Shown here: in pieces, positions 8,663-18,040 of the stretch
How positions within the stretch are numbered: position 1 is the stretch's first letter
Layout: every line of letters starts with the position of its first letter
Source of the DNA: Teichococcus coralli
GTDB lineage: Bacteria > Pseudomonadota > Alphaproteobacteria > Acetobacterales > Acetobacteraceae
Direction of reading: 5' to 3'
DNA length: 64,000 bases
Assembly: GCF_009829925.1 (NCBI RefSeq)
Contig: NZ_SNVJ01000002.1
Coordinates: 62,001 to 126,000 of the forward strand
Notes under the pieces: model-generated
What the model was told of the DNA's origin: nothing
The model's database searches: none
Seen by the model: the letters and a program-made list of their open reading frames with translations, nothing else
Made by a program: the position numbers and the translations under genes

Positions 8663-9655
8663 TCAGTCCACCTTGATGCCGGCTTCCTTGATGATCGGCT
8701 CCCACTTGGCCATCTCGTCGGCCAGCCACTGCTTCGTGCTGGCCGGCGTGCTGTCGCTGCGTGGCGTCATGGTCAGGTCGGCGAGCTTCTTCTGAACCTC
8801 GTCCCTGGCCATGACCTTGTTGATCTCCTGGTTCATGCGCTGGACGATGGCGTCCGGCGTTCCGGCCGGGGCCAGCACCATGTGCCAGGTATAAGCCTCA
8901 TAGCCCGGCACCCCCGCCTCGCCGAAGGTCGGGATCTCGGGCACTTGCGGCAGGCGCTTGTCGGAGGAGATCGCCAAGCCCTTGACCTCGCCCTTCTGCA
9001 CGAAGGGCAGCGCGCTGTTGGCGACGTCCAGCATCATCGTCACGGTGCCGTTCAGAAGGTCCGGCATGGCGGCGGCGGAACCGCGATAGGGCACGTGGTT
9101 CACCTTCAGCCCCCCCGCCTGCTTCAGGAACAGCTCGGTGGCCAGGTGCAGCGCCGCGCCGCTGCCGGTGCTGGCATAGTCGTACTCGCCCGGGTTCTTT
9201 TTAATGAGCGCGATCAGCTCCTGCAGGTTCTTGACCGGCACATCCTTGTTGACCATCAGCAGCATCGGAATGACGCCGGTGAGCGCGACCGGCGTGAAGT
9301 CCTTCACCGGATCGAAGGGCAGGTTCGGATAGATGGCGCGGATCGCCGCCTGGGCGATGGTCGTGTAGAGGAAGGTGTGGCCATCCTTGGGCGCCTTGGC
9401 GACGGCATCGGCGCCCACCACCGTGCCCGCGCCGGTCCGGTTCTCCACGATGACGCGCTGCGGCAGCGCCTTGGACAGCTCGTCGGCGATCAGCCGCGCC
9501 GGGATGTCGGTGGGGCCGCCGGCGGAGAAGGGCACCACCAGGCGGATCGGCTGGTCCGGCCAGTTGGCCTGGGCGCGGGCGGCAGCCGGCAGAAGGGCTG
9601 GCGCCGCCAGGGTGGCGCCGAGCGCCAGGAGGTGGCGGCGATGAAGTCGCGTCAT
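8663..9655 (-). CDS. Bug/TctC-family periplasmic binding protein
   Basis: Tripartite tricarboxylate transporter receptor of the Bug family, 330 residues, binding an aromatic or aliphatic carboxylate in the periplasm. Signal peptide about residues 1-28 (HRRHLLALG... ending AARAQ). Family motifs follow in order: PIRLVVPFSAGGPTD, VENRTGAG, DPVKDFTPV and HVPYRGSAAAMPDLL. TctA/TctB membrane partners are not nearby, the usual state for the expanded Bug family. It is followed on the same strand by the ugp-like operon only in the sense of lying downstream of it; a 31-bp gap separates it from the ugpC-like stop. Confidence 0.93.
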   Translation of the reverse strand: MTRLHRRHLLALGATLAAPALLPAAARAQANWPDQPIRLVVPFSAGGPTDIPARLIADELSKALPQRVIVENRTGAGTVVGADAVAKAPKDGHTFLYTTIAQAAIRAIYPNLPFDPVKDFTPVALTGVIPMLLMVNKDVPVKNLQELIALIKKNPGEYDYASTGSGAALHLATELFLKQAGGLKVNHVPYRGSAAAMPDLLNGTVTMMLDVANSALPFVQKGEVKGLAISSDKRLPQVPEIPTFGEAGVPGYEAYTWHMVLAPAGTPDAIVQRMNQEINKVMARDEVQKKLADLTMTPRSDSTPASTKQWLADEMAKWEPIIKEAGIKVD

Positions 9656-9686
9656 GTCAGGTCCCCGAAGAGGTTCGGGGCACCAT

Positions 9687-10808
9687 TTAGAGGCTCGCCG
9701 AGGTTACGGAAAGTCCACCTTCCGCCCTCGCCCGCTGGCGGATCTGGCCGACGCCGAGAGGCAGGCGCGCACCGCCAGCCGGGTCGAACAGGTGCAGGCG
9801 CGATGGCGGCAGGTCAAGGCCAACTTCCGCGCCGCGCAGGGGCGGCGCCTCGGCCGGACTGTGGAAGGCCAGGGGTGCCAATCCCGCGAGGCGCGCATGC
9901 ACCAGCGCCGAGGCGCCAAGATCCTCCACCATCTCCACCTTGGCCGCCAGGCCGCCCGCCGCGACGTGCTCCGGCCGGATGCCCAGCATCACGGCGCCGC
10001 GGCGCTCCACTGGCTCGGGCAGGCGCAGCAGCGTGCCGTCGATGAGGCGGACCGTGTCGCCGCTCGCCAGCACTTCGGCGGGCAACAGGTTCATGGCCGG
10101 GGCGCCGAGGAAGCCTGCCACGAAGAGGCTCGCTGGGCGCGCATAGACTTCGCGCGGGGTGCCCTGCTGCTCGATGCGGCCGGCGTTCATCACCACAAGA
10201 TGGTCGGCCAGGGTCATCGCCTCCTGCTGGTCGTGCGTAACCAGCACGGAGGTGGCGCCGAGCCGCTCGTGCAGGCGCCGCAGCTCGAGCCGCATCTGCA
10301 CGCGCAGCTTGGCGTCGAGGTTGGAAAGTGGCTCGTCGAAGAGGAAGACCTTGGGGTGGCGCACCATGGCGCGGCCGATGGCGACGCGCTGCCGCTGGCC
10401 GCCCGAGAGTTGGCCGGGGCGGCGGTCAAGCAGCGGGGCCAGCTCCAGAGCGCCGGCCACCTCGGCGACGCGCGCCTTCCGCTCGGCGCGGCTCAGCCCC
10501 GCCACCTTCAGCGGATAGCCGATGTTCTCCGCCACGCTCATATGCGGGTAGAGCGCGTAGTTCTGGAACACCATGGCGCAGCCGCGGTCCTTCGGCTCGC
10601 GCTCGTTCATCCGCGCGCCGCCGATGCGCAGCTCGCCGGCGTTGATCGCCTCCAGCCCGGCGACCATGCGCAGCAGCGTGGACTTGCCGCAGCCCGAGGG
10701 ACCGAGGATGACCACGAAGGCGCCCTCCGGCAGGGCGAGGTCCACCTCGCGCACCGCCATGTTGGTGCCGTAGGTCTTGCTGACGCCGGTGAGTTCGATG
10801 GCGGCCAT
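9687..10808 (-). CDS. ugpC: ABC importer ATPase, UgpC/MalK type
   Basis: Nucleotide-binding subunit that powers the adjacent carbohydrate-type (CUT1) importer; 373 residues. Walker [10 protein letters not shown] is near residue 37, the Q-loop at [12 protein letters not shown], the signature LSGGQRQR near 133, Walker [13 protein letters not shown] and the H-loop VTHDQ. The C-terminal OB-type (TOBE) regulatory domain follows, with the family phrase GIRPEHV. Last gene of ugpB-A-E-C, 4 bp after ugpE. The symbol follows best resemblance; the true substrate could be glycerol phosphate or another polyol or sugar. Confidence 0.93.
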   Translation of the reverse strand: MAAIELTGVSKTYGTNMAVREVDLALPEGAFVVILGPSGCGKSTLLRMVAGLEAINAGELRIGGARMNEREPKDRGCAMVFQNYALYPHMSVAENIGYPLKVAGLSRAERKARVAEVAGALELAPLLDRRPGQLSGGQRQRVAIGRAMVRHPKVFLFDEPLSNLDAKLRVQMRLELRRLHERLGATSVLVTHDQQEAMTLADHLVVMNAGRIEQQGTPREVYARPASLFVAGFLGAPAMNLLPAEVLASGDTVRLIDGTLLRLPEPVERRGAVMLGIRPEHVAAGGLAAKVEMVEDLGASALVHARLAGLAPLAFHSPAEAPPLRGAEVGLDLPPSRLHLFDPAGGARLPLGVGQIRQRARAEGGLSVTSASL

Positions 10809-10812
10809 GGCG

Positions 10813-11727
10813 TTACTTCTCCGTCTGAACGAGGCCGCGCACGAACCAGCGTTGCATCAGCACCACGACGGCGAGCGGCGGCAGCATGGCCAGCAGCGCG
10901 CCGGCCATGACGATGTTCCATTCCGGCAGCCCGTCGCCGCGCGGCACCATGCGCGACAGCTCCACCATCACCGTGCTGCGCTCGGGCTCGGTGGTGACCA
11001 GCAGCGGCCAGAGATACTGGTTCCAGGCATAGACGAACATGATGGTGGCCAGCGCCGCCATGGTTGTGCGGGAGAGCGGCACGAGCACGTCCCACAGGAA
11101 GCGCAGCGCGCCGGCGCCGTCCATCTTGGCGGCCTCCACCAGCTCCTCCGGAATGGTCAGGAAGAACTGGCGGTAGAGGAAGGTGCCGGTGGCTGTGGCG
11201 ATCAGCGGCAGGATCAGGCCGGGATAGGAGTTCAGCAGGCGCCATTGCAGCGCGACGTGGATGCCGCTGACCGCCTCGATCAATCCGGTGAGGCCGGCGG
11301 CGTCCAGGATCGCCTGGAAGGGGGCGAGCGCGTTGGCCGCCACCGCGTAGGTCGGCACGATGCGCACCTCCAGCGGCAGCATCAGCGTGATGAAGATGGC
11401 CCAGAACACCAGCACCCGCGCGCGCCAGCTGAAGAAGACGATGGCGAAGGCGGCCAGCATGGCCAGCACGATCTTGCCCAGCGTGACGCCCACCGCGACG
11501 ATCAGGCTGGTGGTGAAGCGCGAGGCGAAGCCGCCGCGCCGCCAGGCTTCCGCCACGTTCTCGGTGAGGCGCGGACCGGGCAGCCAATGGATCGGCACGC
11601 TGTTCACGCCCACCACATCCTTTGTGGCGGCGACGAAGGCGAGCCAGACCGGCACCAGCAGCGCCACCGCCGAGAGCAGCAGCAGCGCATGGGTGAAGAT
11701 GTCGAGCCAGGGACGGCGTTCGACCAT
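10813..11727 (-). CDS. ugpE: ABC importer permease, UgpE type
   Basis: Second inner-membrane permease of the CUT1 importer, 304 residues and six helices. The EAA loop that docks on the ATPase reads [20 protein letters not shown] (about residues 187-206). The N-terminal long loop with [20 protein letters not shown] is typical of UgpE/MalG subunits. The start at 11727 is the ATG that leaves 14 bp after ugpA and begins just before the first helix; the longer open frame upstream is antisense-like and not used. Confidence 0.92.
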   Translation of the reverse strand: MVERRPWLDIFTHALLLLSAVALLVPVWLAFVAATKDVVGVNSVPIHWLPGPRLTENVAEAWRRGGFASRFTTSLIVAVGVTLGKIVLAMLAAFAIVFFSWRARVLVFWAIFITLMLPLEVRIVPTYAVAANALAPFQAILDAAGLTGLIEAVSGIHVALQWRLLNSYPGLILPLIATATGTFLYRQFFLTIPEELVEAAKMDGAGALRFLWDVLVPLSRTTMAALATIMFVYAWNQYLWPLLVTTEPERSTVMVELSRMVPRGDGLPEWNIVMAGALLAMLPPLAVVVLMQRWFVRGLVQTEK

Positions 11728-11741
11728 GGCGCTCCCTCCCC

Positions 11742-12665
11742 TCAGCGGTAATGCATCTTCCGCTCGACGAAGCGGAACTGGATGACGGTGAGCAGGATGA
11801 CGAGGCCCATCAGCACGATGCTCTGGGCGGCGGCGCCGGAATAGTCGAGGCCTTTGAAGCCGTCGGCGTAGATCTTGTAGACCATGATCTCCGTCGCGCG
11901 GGCCGGGCCGCCGGCGGTCATGATGTCCACCAGGCCGAAGCTGTTGGTGAAGCTGTCCGTCAGGTTGATGACCACGAGGAAGAAGAAGGTGGGCGCCAGC
12001 AGCGGCACCTGGAGGTCGCGCATGCGCCGCATCGGGCCGGCGCCGTCCATCGCCGCCGCCTCCGTGAGCGAACGCGGGATGGATTGCAGCCCGGCGAGGA
12101 AAAAGACGAAGTTGTAGGCCACGAGCTGCCAGGCGCCGGCCAGGATGAGCATCAGCATGGCGTGGGCGCCGTTCAGCGCCGGGTTCCAGGCGCCGGGCCA
12201 GAGGGCGTTCAGCGCGCTGAATACGCCGGCGCGGGGATCGAAGACGAAGCGGAAGATCATGCCGATGGCCGGCGCGGCGATGGCATAGGGCCAGATCAGC
12301 GCCACGCCCCAGCCGCGGCTGCCGCGCACCTCGCGGTCGATGAACAGCGCCAGCAGCAGGGCGATGAAGATGGCCACCGCCGAGGTGCCGAAGGCATAGA
12401 ACAGGCTGACCCGGACCGACGACCAGTAGGCGGAACTGGAGAAGATCTCCTGGAAGTTCTGCCAGCCGACCCATTGCCGCCCGCCGCCCCAGGGCTGCTC
12501 CAGCGTGAAGGCCCAGTGGAACGCCTCGCCGGTCGGCCAGTAGAAGAAGACGAAGATGATCAGCAGCTGCGGCAGCACCAGCAGCCAGGGCAGCAGCGGC
12601 GAGCGGAAGGTGGCGCGGCGTTCCAAAGGCGACCTCGTGCGGCGAACGGGAAAACCCGCGCGCAC
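11742..12665 (-). CDS. ugpA: ABC importer permease, UgpA type
   Basis: First membrane permease of the CUT1 importer, 307 residues with six predicted helices. The first helix (LLPWLLVLPQLLIIFVFFYW) is typical of UgpA/MalF proteins. The ATPase-docking EAA loop reads SLTEAAAMDGAGPMRRMRDL. It pairs with UgpE to make the pore. It lies between ugpB (34 bp upstream) and ugpE (14 bp downstream) on one minus-strand transcript. Confidence 0.92.
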   Translation of the reverse strand: MRAGFPVRRTRSPLERRATFRSPLLPWLLVLPQLLIIFVFFYWPTGEAFHWAFTLEQPWGGGRQWVGWQNFQEIFSSSAYWSSVRVSLFYAFGTSAVAIFIALLLALFIDREVRGSRGWGVALIWPYAIAAPAIGMIFRFVFDPRAGVFSALNALWPGAWNPALNGAHAMLMLILAGAWQLVAYNFVFFLAGLQSIPRSLTEAAAMDGAGPMRRMRDLQVPLLAPTFFFLVVINLTDSFTNSFGLVDIMTAGGPARATEIMVYKIYADGFKGLDYSGAAAQSIVLMGLVILLTVIQFRFVERKMHYR

Positions 12666-12699
12666 CGGAGGGTGCGCGAAGGGAAGGCTCAGGCCATGA

Positions 12700-14040
12700 T
12701 CAGGGCAGCGTCTTGCTGCGATAGGTCTGCTGGAAGCGGCGCAGCAGCTGGTTGCCCTGCTCCTGCAGCGAGGCCAGCGCCTGGTCCATGGTCTTTTGCC
12801 CGGCGAAGGCGGCCTGCATCTCGTTGGCGTAAGCCGCGCGGAACTGCGTCAGGTTGCCGAGGCGCAGGCCCTTGGTCAGCGGTGTCGGCTCGCGCAGCAG
12901 CAGGCTCTGCATGGCGACCTCGCGGCCGACATTCTCTGGGCGCTCGAAGAAGCCCTCGTCCTTCATCCGCTCATAGCCGGCGCGGGTGACGGGAACGTAG
13001 CCGGTCCTGGTGGACCAGAATTCCTCGCTCTCCGGCGTGGCCAGGAAGGCGAAGAAGGCCGCCGCGCCCTTGTACTCCGCCTGCGGGCGGCCCTTCAGCG
13101 CCCAGAGCGAGGCGCCGCCGACGCGGGTGTTGTAGCGCTCGTGCCCGGCATAGACCGGCAGCAGCGCCGGGGTCCAGTCGAGGCCTTCCTTCGCGGTCAG
13201 GCGTACCGTCTGGTGGCTGGCGATGGAGCCGAAGGTCACGGCGCAGTCGCCGCTGGCGAAGGAGGCGATGACGTTCTGGCCGCTCTCGGCCGTGCGCACC
13301 TTCACCAGGCCGTCCTGGTACCAGTTCAGCAGGTTGTTGAGGTGCTGCTTCACCAGCGGCTGGCTGTCGAAGACGTATTCCGCGTCCAGCCCGCCATAAC
13401 CGTTGTCCTTGCTGGCGACGGGAATGTTGTGCGCGGCGGTGAACTGCTCGAACAGCGCCCAGCTGTCGAAGTCCATGGACATCGGGCACTGGCTGCCGGC
13501 CTGCTTGAGCGCCACCAGCGCCTTGTGCAGCTCCTCCCAGGTGGCGGGCGGGTTCTCGAAGCCGACTTTCCGGCCCTCGCCGCGGTGCCAGTACATCACC
13601 GCCGTCGAGGAGTTGAAGGGGAAGGAGAGCATCTCGCCCTTCGAGTTCGCGTAATAGGCGGCGATCGGCGCGATGTAGTTGCTCCAGTCCACCTCGTGGC
13701 TCTGCTCGGACATCAGCTCGCGCGCCGGCAGGTACTGCCCGGAGAGCATCAGGTCGGCGGTGCCGATGTCATAGACCTGCACGACGGTGGGCTGCTCGCC
13801 GGCGCGGAAGGCGGCGATGGTGTTCTGCAGCGCCTTGGCATAGTCGCCCTGGCTGGTGCAGGTGATCTGATACCTATCCTGGCTGTTGTTGAAGCGTTTG
13901 CAGACCTCCTGCACCACGTCGCTCAGCTGGCCGGTGAGGCCGTACCAGAAGGTGAAGTTCTGGCGCTGCTGCGCCCGGGCATCCGGCGCGCCGAGCGTGA
14001 GCGCGAGGCCGGCCGCCAGCGCCGTCAGACGAAACTTCAT
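12700..14040 (-). CDS. ugpB: ABC importer substrate-binding protein, UgpB type
   Basis: Periplasmic receptor of the importer, 446 residues. Signal peptide about 1-23 (MKFRLTALAAGLALTLGAPDARAQ). The mature protein begins with NFTFWYGLTGQLSDVVQEV, the strand-helix start of UgpB-like group-1 binding proteins, and contains LSFPFNSSTAVMYWHR, equivalent to the UgpB segment that lines the glycerol-3-phosphate site. The complete B-A-E-C order supports uptake of sn-glycerol-3-phosphate or a related phosphodiester, though many ugp-like systems take up other polyols. Confidence 0.92.
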   Translation of the reverse strand: MKFRLTALAAGLALTLGAPDARAQQRQNFTFWYGLTGQLSDVVQEVCKRFNNSQDRYQITCTSQGDYAKALQNTIAAFRAGEQPTVVQVYDIGTADLMLSGQYLPARELMSEQSHEVDWSNYIAPIAAYYANSKGEMLSFPFNSSTAVMYWHRGEGRKVGFENPPATWEELHKALVALKQAGSQCPMSMDFDSWALFEQFTAAHNIPVASKDNGYGGLDAEYVFDSQPLVKQHLNNLLNWYQDGLVKVRTAESGQNVIASFASGDCAVTFGSIASHQTVRLTAKEGLDWTPALLPVYAGHERYNTRVGGASLWALKGRPQAEYKGAAAFFAFLATPESEEFWSTRTGYVPVTRAGYERMKDEGFFERPENVGREVAMQSLLLREPTPLTKGLRLGNLTQFRAAYANEMQAAFAGQKTMDQALASLQEQGNQLLRRFQQTYRSKTLP

Positions 14041-14108
14041 GCGATCCCCCGATCTTCCCGAGCGGGCACGGCGAGGCCGGCCCTGTCGAGCGGGGGATTA
14101 ACGGCGCC

Positions 14109-15308
14109 TCATGACACCGGCTTGACGCTCGCATGACCGTCCGGAGACGACGCGCCGACGAGGTGGCCGTAGAGCGCCGGATCGGTCGCGCCCTCGGTGC
14201 CGAAGACCAGCACCCGGCTGCCCGCATCCAGGCCGAGCGCGCCGCGCGCCGCCGGATCGTCCGCCGCCAGCAACAGGCCCGCAAGCCCGGCCACGGCGCT
14301 CTCCCCGGCCACGATGGCGGGGCTGCGCGCGGCCAGGAGGCGCATCACGTCCACCGCCGTGCTGTCGCTCACCGACATGAAGGCGAAGGCGCTGCGCTCC
14401 AGCTCCTGCCACGCGAGCAAGCTCGGCTCGCCACAGGCGAGGCCCGCCATCAGCGTGTCCAGCTCGCCCGTCACGGCCACCGCCTGCCCTGCCTCGGCGC
14501 TGGCCAGCAGGCACGCCGCCTGCTCCGGCTCCACCACGATCAGGCGCGCCGCGGTGCCGAAGCGGCTGCGCAACTGCGTCGAGACCGCCGCGGCGACGCC
14601 GCCCACCCCACCCTGGATGAAGACATGCGTCGGCGGCGCCGGCAGCGCGGCGAGGGCTTCCTCGGCCATCAGCCGATAGCCCTGCATGACGTCGCGCGGC
14701 ACCTCGGTGTAGCCGGGATAGGAGGTGTCGGAGACGACGAACCAGCCTTCCCGTTCCGCCGCGCCAGCGGCCTCGCGCACCGCGTCGTCATAGTTGCCCG
14801 GCACCACGCGGATCTCGGCGCCATAGGCGGCGATGGCATCCCGCCGCCCCTGGCTCACGCCCTCATGCACGAAGATGACGCAGCGCGCCCCGAAGCGCTG
14901 CGCGCCCCAGGCCACCGAGCGGCCGTGGTTGCCATCCGTGGCGCAGGTGACGGTGATGGCGCGTGTCGCCTCGGCATAACGGCCTTCAAGGATCTCGCTG
15001 ACACGCGCCGCGTGGGCCACGCCCCGTTTCGCCAGTTCGGCCACCAGCAGCCGCGCCACGGCATAGGCGCCACCCAGCGCCTTGAAGCTGCCGAGGCCGA
15101 AGCGGCTGCCCTCGTCCTTGTAGTGGAGCGCCGCGATGCCGCAGGCTGCCGCAATTTCCGGCAGCGGGTGCAAGGGCGTGACGGCATAGCCGGGCCAGGC
15201 GGCGATCTCGGCGGCGGCGCGGCGGTACCCGCTCTCGGAAAGCACCACCACGCCGGGCGTGCCGTGGTGCGGATTGGTGAAAAGGCGGGAGGGACGGTGC
15301 GGGATCAT
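14109..15308 (-). CDS. dpaL: Diaminopropionate ammonia-lyase
   Basis: Fold-type II PLP enzyme that splits 2,3-diaminopropionate into pyruvate and two ammonia. The Schiff-base lysine is Lys76 in RFGLGSFKALGG, a phrase specific to DpaL/YgeX. CATDGNHGRSVAW (about 122-134) is the asparagine loop, and QGGVGGVAAAV (about 233-243) is the phosphate-binding glycine loop. The 399-residue length fits the family. It is monocistronic, divergent from the DenD-like gene with 68 bp between starts. Product call is firm; its role would be catabolism of diaminopropionate or of D-serine-like substrates. Confidence 0.92.
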   Translation of the reverse strand: MIPHRPSRLFTNPHHGTPGVVVLSESGYRRAAAEIAAWPGYAVTPLHPLPEIAAACGIAALHYKDEGSRFGLGSFKALGGAYAVARLLVAELAKRGVAHAARVSEILEGRYAEATRAITVTCATDGNHGRSVAWGAQRFGARCVIFVHEGVSQGRRDAIAAYGAEIRVVPGNYDDAVREAAGAAEREGWFVVSDTSYPGYTEVPRDVMQGYRLMAEEALAALPAPPTHVFIQGGVGGVAAAVSTQLRSRFGTAARLIVVEPEQAACLLASAEAGQAVAVTGELDTLMAGLACGEPSLLAWQELERSAFAFMSVSDSTAVDVMRLLAARSPAIVAGESAVAGLAGLLLAADDPAARGALGLDAGSRVLVFGTEGATDPALYGHLVGASSPDGHASVKPVS

Positions 15309-15376
15309 CCCCGCAGCTTGGCCCGGCGCGCGGCGCGCGGCAATCTGGCGGAATCGGCAACCAAGGCGAGGAAACC

Positions 15377-16354
15377 ATGCACATCACCATTCTCGGCGGG
15401 GGCGGCTTCCTCGGCCGCAAGCTGGCGGCACGGCTGGCGCGGGAGGGCCAGCTCGATGGCCGCCGCGTCACCGCGCTGACCCTGTTCGACCTGAACACGC
15501 CCGTCCCGCCGGCCGAGGCGCCCTTCCCCATCCGCACCCTGGCCGGCGACGTGACTGACCGCGCCGCCCTGGCCGAGGCCATTCCGCCGCAGACCGAAGT
15601 GATCTTCCACCTCGCCGCCGTGGTCAGCGCCGCGGCGGAGGCCGATTTCGACCTGGGCATGAAGGTCAACCTGCATGGGACGCTGGCGGTGCTCGACACC
15701 TGCCGGACGCTCCCGAAGCCGCCGCGCGTGGTCTTCACCTCCTCGGTGGCCAGCTTCGGCGGCGGCCAGGGTGCCATGGTGCCGGATGACGGCCGCCAGG
15801 TGCCCGCCAACTCCTACGGCGCGCAAAAGGCGATCGGCGAGCTGCTGCTGCAGGACGCCTCCCGCCGCGGCTTCCTCGACGCCGTCTGCATCCGCCTGCC
15901 CACGGTGATGGTGCGGCCCGGGCGGCCGAACAAGGCGGCCTCCTCCTTCGTCTCGGCGGTGCTGCGGGAGCCGCTGCTCGGCCTCCCCGCCACCTGTCCG
16001 GTGGAGGAGGATTTCGCCGTGTGGATCTGCTCGCCGCGCCGCGCGGTCGAATGGTTCCTCTACGCCGCGACGATGGACACCGCGCCGCTCGGCCTGGACC
16101 GTGGCATCAACCCGCCCGGCGCGTCGGTCTCGGTGGCGCAGATGCTCGCCGCCCTGCCGCAGGAAGCCCGCAGGCTGGTCAGCTTCGTGCCGGATACGAC
16201 CATCCAGGCCATCGTCTCCGGCTGGCCCGCCGCCTTCACCGCCGAGCGCGCGCGGCGCCTCGGCTTCTCGGAGCAGGAACCGCTGACGGAGGTGGTTCGC
16301 GCCTTCATCGAGGATGACCTGGAGGCCACCCGAGCCGAGCGCGCCACGGGGTAA
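15377..16354 (+). CDS. denD: D-erythronate dehydrogenase-like SDR
   Basis: Extended short-chain dehydrogenase, 325 residues, resembling DenD, which oxidises D-erythronate at C2 with NAD. The Rossmann loop GGGGFLGRK is at 7-15, the serine pair TSS at 121-123 and the active Tyr147/Lys151 in NSYGAQK. The following PTVMVRPGRPNKAASSF segment is characteristic of this subfamily. Known partners of DenD (OtnK, OtnC, OtnI) are not beside it, so function by context is unproved. A strong terminator follows the gene. Confidence 0.8.
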   Translation: MHITILGGGGFLGRKLAARLAREGQLDGRRVTALTLFDLNTPVPPAEAPFPIRTLAGDVTDRAALAEAIPPQTEVIFHLAAVVSAAAEADFDLGMKVNLHGTLAVLDTCRTLPKPPRVVFTSSVASFGGGQGAMVPDDGRQVPANSYGAQKAIGELLLQDASRRGFLDAVCIRLPTVMVRPGRPNKAASSFVSAVLREPLLGLPATCPVEEDFAVWICSPRRAVEWFLYAATMDTAPLGLDRGINPPGASVSVAQMLAALPQEARRLVSFVPDTTIQAIVSGWPAAFTAERARRLGFSEQEPLTEVVRAFIEDDLEATRAERATG

Positions 16355-16363
16355 GGAAAAGTT

Positions 16364-16404
16364 CGGGGGGAAGGAATTCCCCCCGAGCCTCCCATCCTTT
16401 TTCT
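16364..16404 (+). terminator. Intrinsic terminator after denD
   Basis: Perfect 9-bp stem CGGGGGGAA (16364-16372) and TTCCCCCCG (16377-16385) with loop GGAA, followed by a T-rich run (CCTTTTTCTTT around 16397-16407). This is a classical rho-independent terminator between two convergent genes. Confidence 0.8.
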
Positions 16405-16476
16405 TTCAGTTAAGCCCGTGCTGCAAGCTCGGGGAACGCGGATGGGAGCCTGGCGGAAGCCCTGCCCCCAGCCTGC

Positions 16477-17376
16477 TTACTTCGCCTGATCCTTGCACCA
16501 CTGCGCCAGCTCGGCATGCGTGGCGAACCAGATGCCCTGATGCCCCTTGATGTGCTCGACCAGCCGCTCCAGCAGCGCGATGCGGCTGCGGTGGCCGATG
16601 ATGTGCGGGTGCATGGTCAGCAGGAAGGTGCCGCCCTCGGCATAGGCGCCGTCGAACTCGGCGCGGAAGATCTCCTCAACGCCGGAGGGCGGCGTGTAGG
16701 GCCGGATCGCGGAGAAGCGCAGCATGTTCATGTAGGGCGCGTCGTCGCGGATCCACTCCGGCGGCAGCTCGACGATGCCGGTCGGCTCGCCCTGCGCCAG
16801 CAGCTCGTAAGGCTCGTCATCGGCCATCAGCGAGCTGTCGTAGAGCAGCCCCATCTCACGGATGATGTCGAGCGTGTCCACGGAAAAGTCCCAGCTCGCC
16901 GTGCGGATGCCGACGGGGCGGCGGCCCGCGGCCTTCTCCAGCGTGTCCGCGGCACGCAGCGTCAGTTCGCGCTCCACGCCCGGCGGCAGCGCGGTGTTGG
17001 CCTCGTGGATCCAGGAATGCACGCCGATCTCATGGCCCTCCCCGGCCACCGCGCGCACCTCCTCGGGATGCAGCAGCGCCGAAACGGCCGGGTAGAAGAA
17101 GCTGGCCTTGATGCCGTGCCGGTCGAGCAGCCGCCGGATGCGCGGCACCCCCTGGCGCGAGCCGTACTGGCCCTGGCTGATGCGCATCGGGCTTTCGTCG
17201 GCATCGCGCAGCGGGATGGTCTCATGGTCGGCGTCGAAGGAGAGCGCGACGCAGCAGCGTGCCCCGTTCGGCCAGGCCTTCGGCGCCAGGCTGCGGCCGG
17301 CATAGGCGCGGCCGACGATGTGACGCCACTGCTCCTCCGGCAATTCCCAAGGCTTTTTGGCGGGCTGATCGGTCAT
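16477..17376 (-). CDS. NodB-fold polysaccharide deacetylase family protein
   Basis: Metal-dependent carbohydrate-esterase-4 fold protein, 299 residues. The catalytic-base/metal aspartates are at 48 and 50 (SFDADHE) and the zinc histidines at 120 and 124 (HSWIH, the HSxxH motif). There is no signal peptide, so it acts in the cytosol. Family members of this length include allantoinase-like PuuE and other amide/imide hydrolases, so a small amide substrate is as likely as a polysaccharide. The start at 17376 (MTDQPAKKPW) gives the usual N-terminus for this group. It is convergent with denD. Confidence 0.85.
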   Translation of the reverse strand: MTDQPAKKPWELPEEQWRHIVGRAYAGRSLAPKAWPNGARCCVALSFDADHETIPLRDADESPMRISQGQYGSRQGVPRIRRLLDRHGIKASFFYPAVSALLHPEEVRAVAGEGHEIGVHSWIHEANTALPPGVERELTLRAADTLEKAAGRRPVGIRTASWDFSVDTLDIIREMGLLYDSSLMADDEPYELLAQGEPTGIVELPPEWIRDDAPYMNMLRFSAIRPYTPPSGVEEIFRAEFDGAYAEGGTFLLTMHPHIIGHRSRIALLERLVEHIKGHQGIWFATHAELAQWCKDQAK

Positions 17377-18040
17377 CGCGGGACTCCGTGTGGCAGGAAC
17401 GGCGCCGATCCTGCGTCCGCCCGGACGGCATGGAAACCCCCCTGCCCCGGTGGTGGCACGGGAGCTGCCGCGGTTGCGAAGCGATCCGGCAAGCGCCGCG
17501 GAACCGCTCAACGAATGCCGGGGTCTTCATCCCGGTCAGCAACAGCGGTCGGCTGGTCTCGGGGGGCGCACCGCAGGGCATGCCACGCTTCAGGCGGATC
17601 CGGCGGATCGTGCAGAGGGCCAAGGGCCGAGCGCCCGGCCTTCATCCTCTCGGGGTTCAGGCCGCACGGCCTCGGCGGAACGACCAGGTTCTGTGGCCAT
17701 GGGCTGGAGAGCTTCGCGCTGATGGGCAGTCTGGCCGCCGTCACCCCCCACATCAAGCGCCTCGCCTCCAGCCTTGTGCTGACGCTGCTGACCGCCAGCG
17801 CCGCGCGGAGGCCGGAGGCGGCGGCCGCATCGCCCGACGTGAAGGCTCCCGGGCCGTTCCTGCAGGACTTCCCGCCCGGCCTCGATCCGTTCGGCCGCGC
17901 AGCCGGGCCCTGATACGCGGCGGCGGGTGCCGGAGCCGGCCCGAGCGCGCCGCTCTGGCGTCAAGGCGCCTGCCGGGGCAAGTTGGGCGCGGGCCGGGCG
18001 CCCATCGCCCCGGCTCAGACTTCTTAAGGCGGAATCCAGC
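17377..18040. other. 664-bp intergenic stretch between deacetylase and amidase genes
   Basis: The space separates divergent genes. The only possible coding element I see is a 63-codon plus-strand frame at 17722-17913 beginning MGSLAAVTPHIKRL, with a weakly hydrophobic segment and a proline-rich tail. No homologue is recognised and there is no clear ribosome site, so I do not call it a gene. No RNA gene, repeat or hairpin stands out. The amidase ribosome-binding region lies at the right end. Confidence 0.4.

Noticed and set aside
17722..17913. 63-codon plus-strand ORF (MGSLAAVTPHIKRL...)
   Set aside because: No ribosome site, no recognised family and a composition explained by high GC; mentioned in the intergenic entry but not called as a gene.
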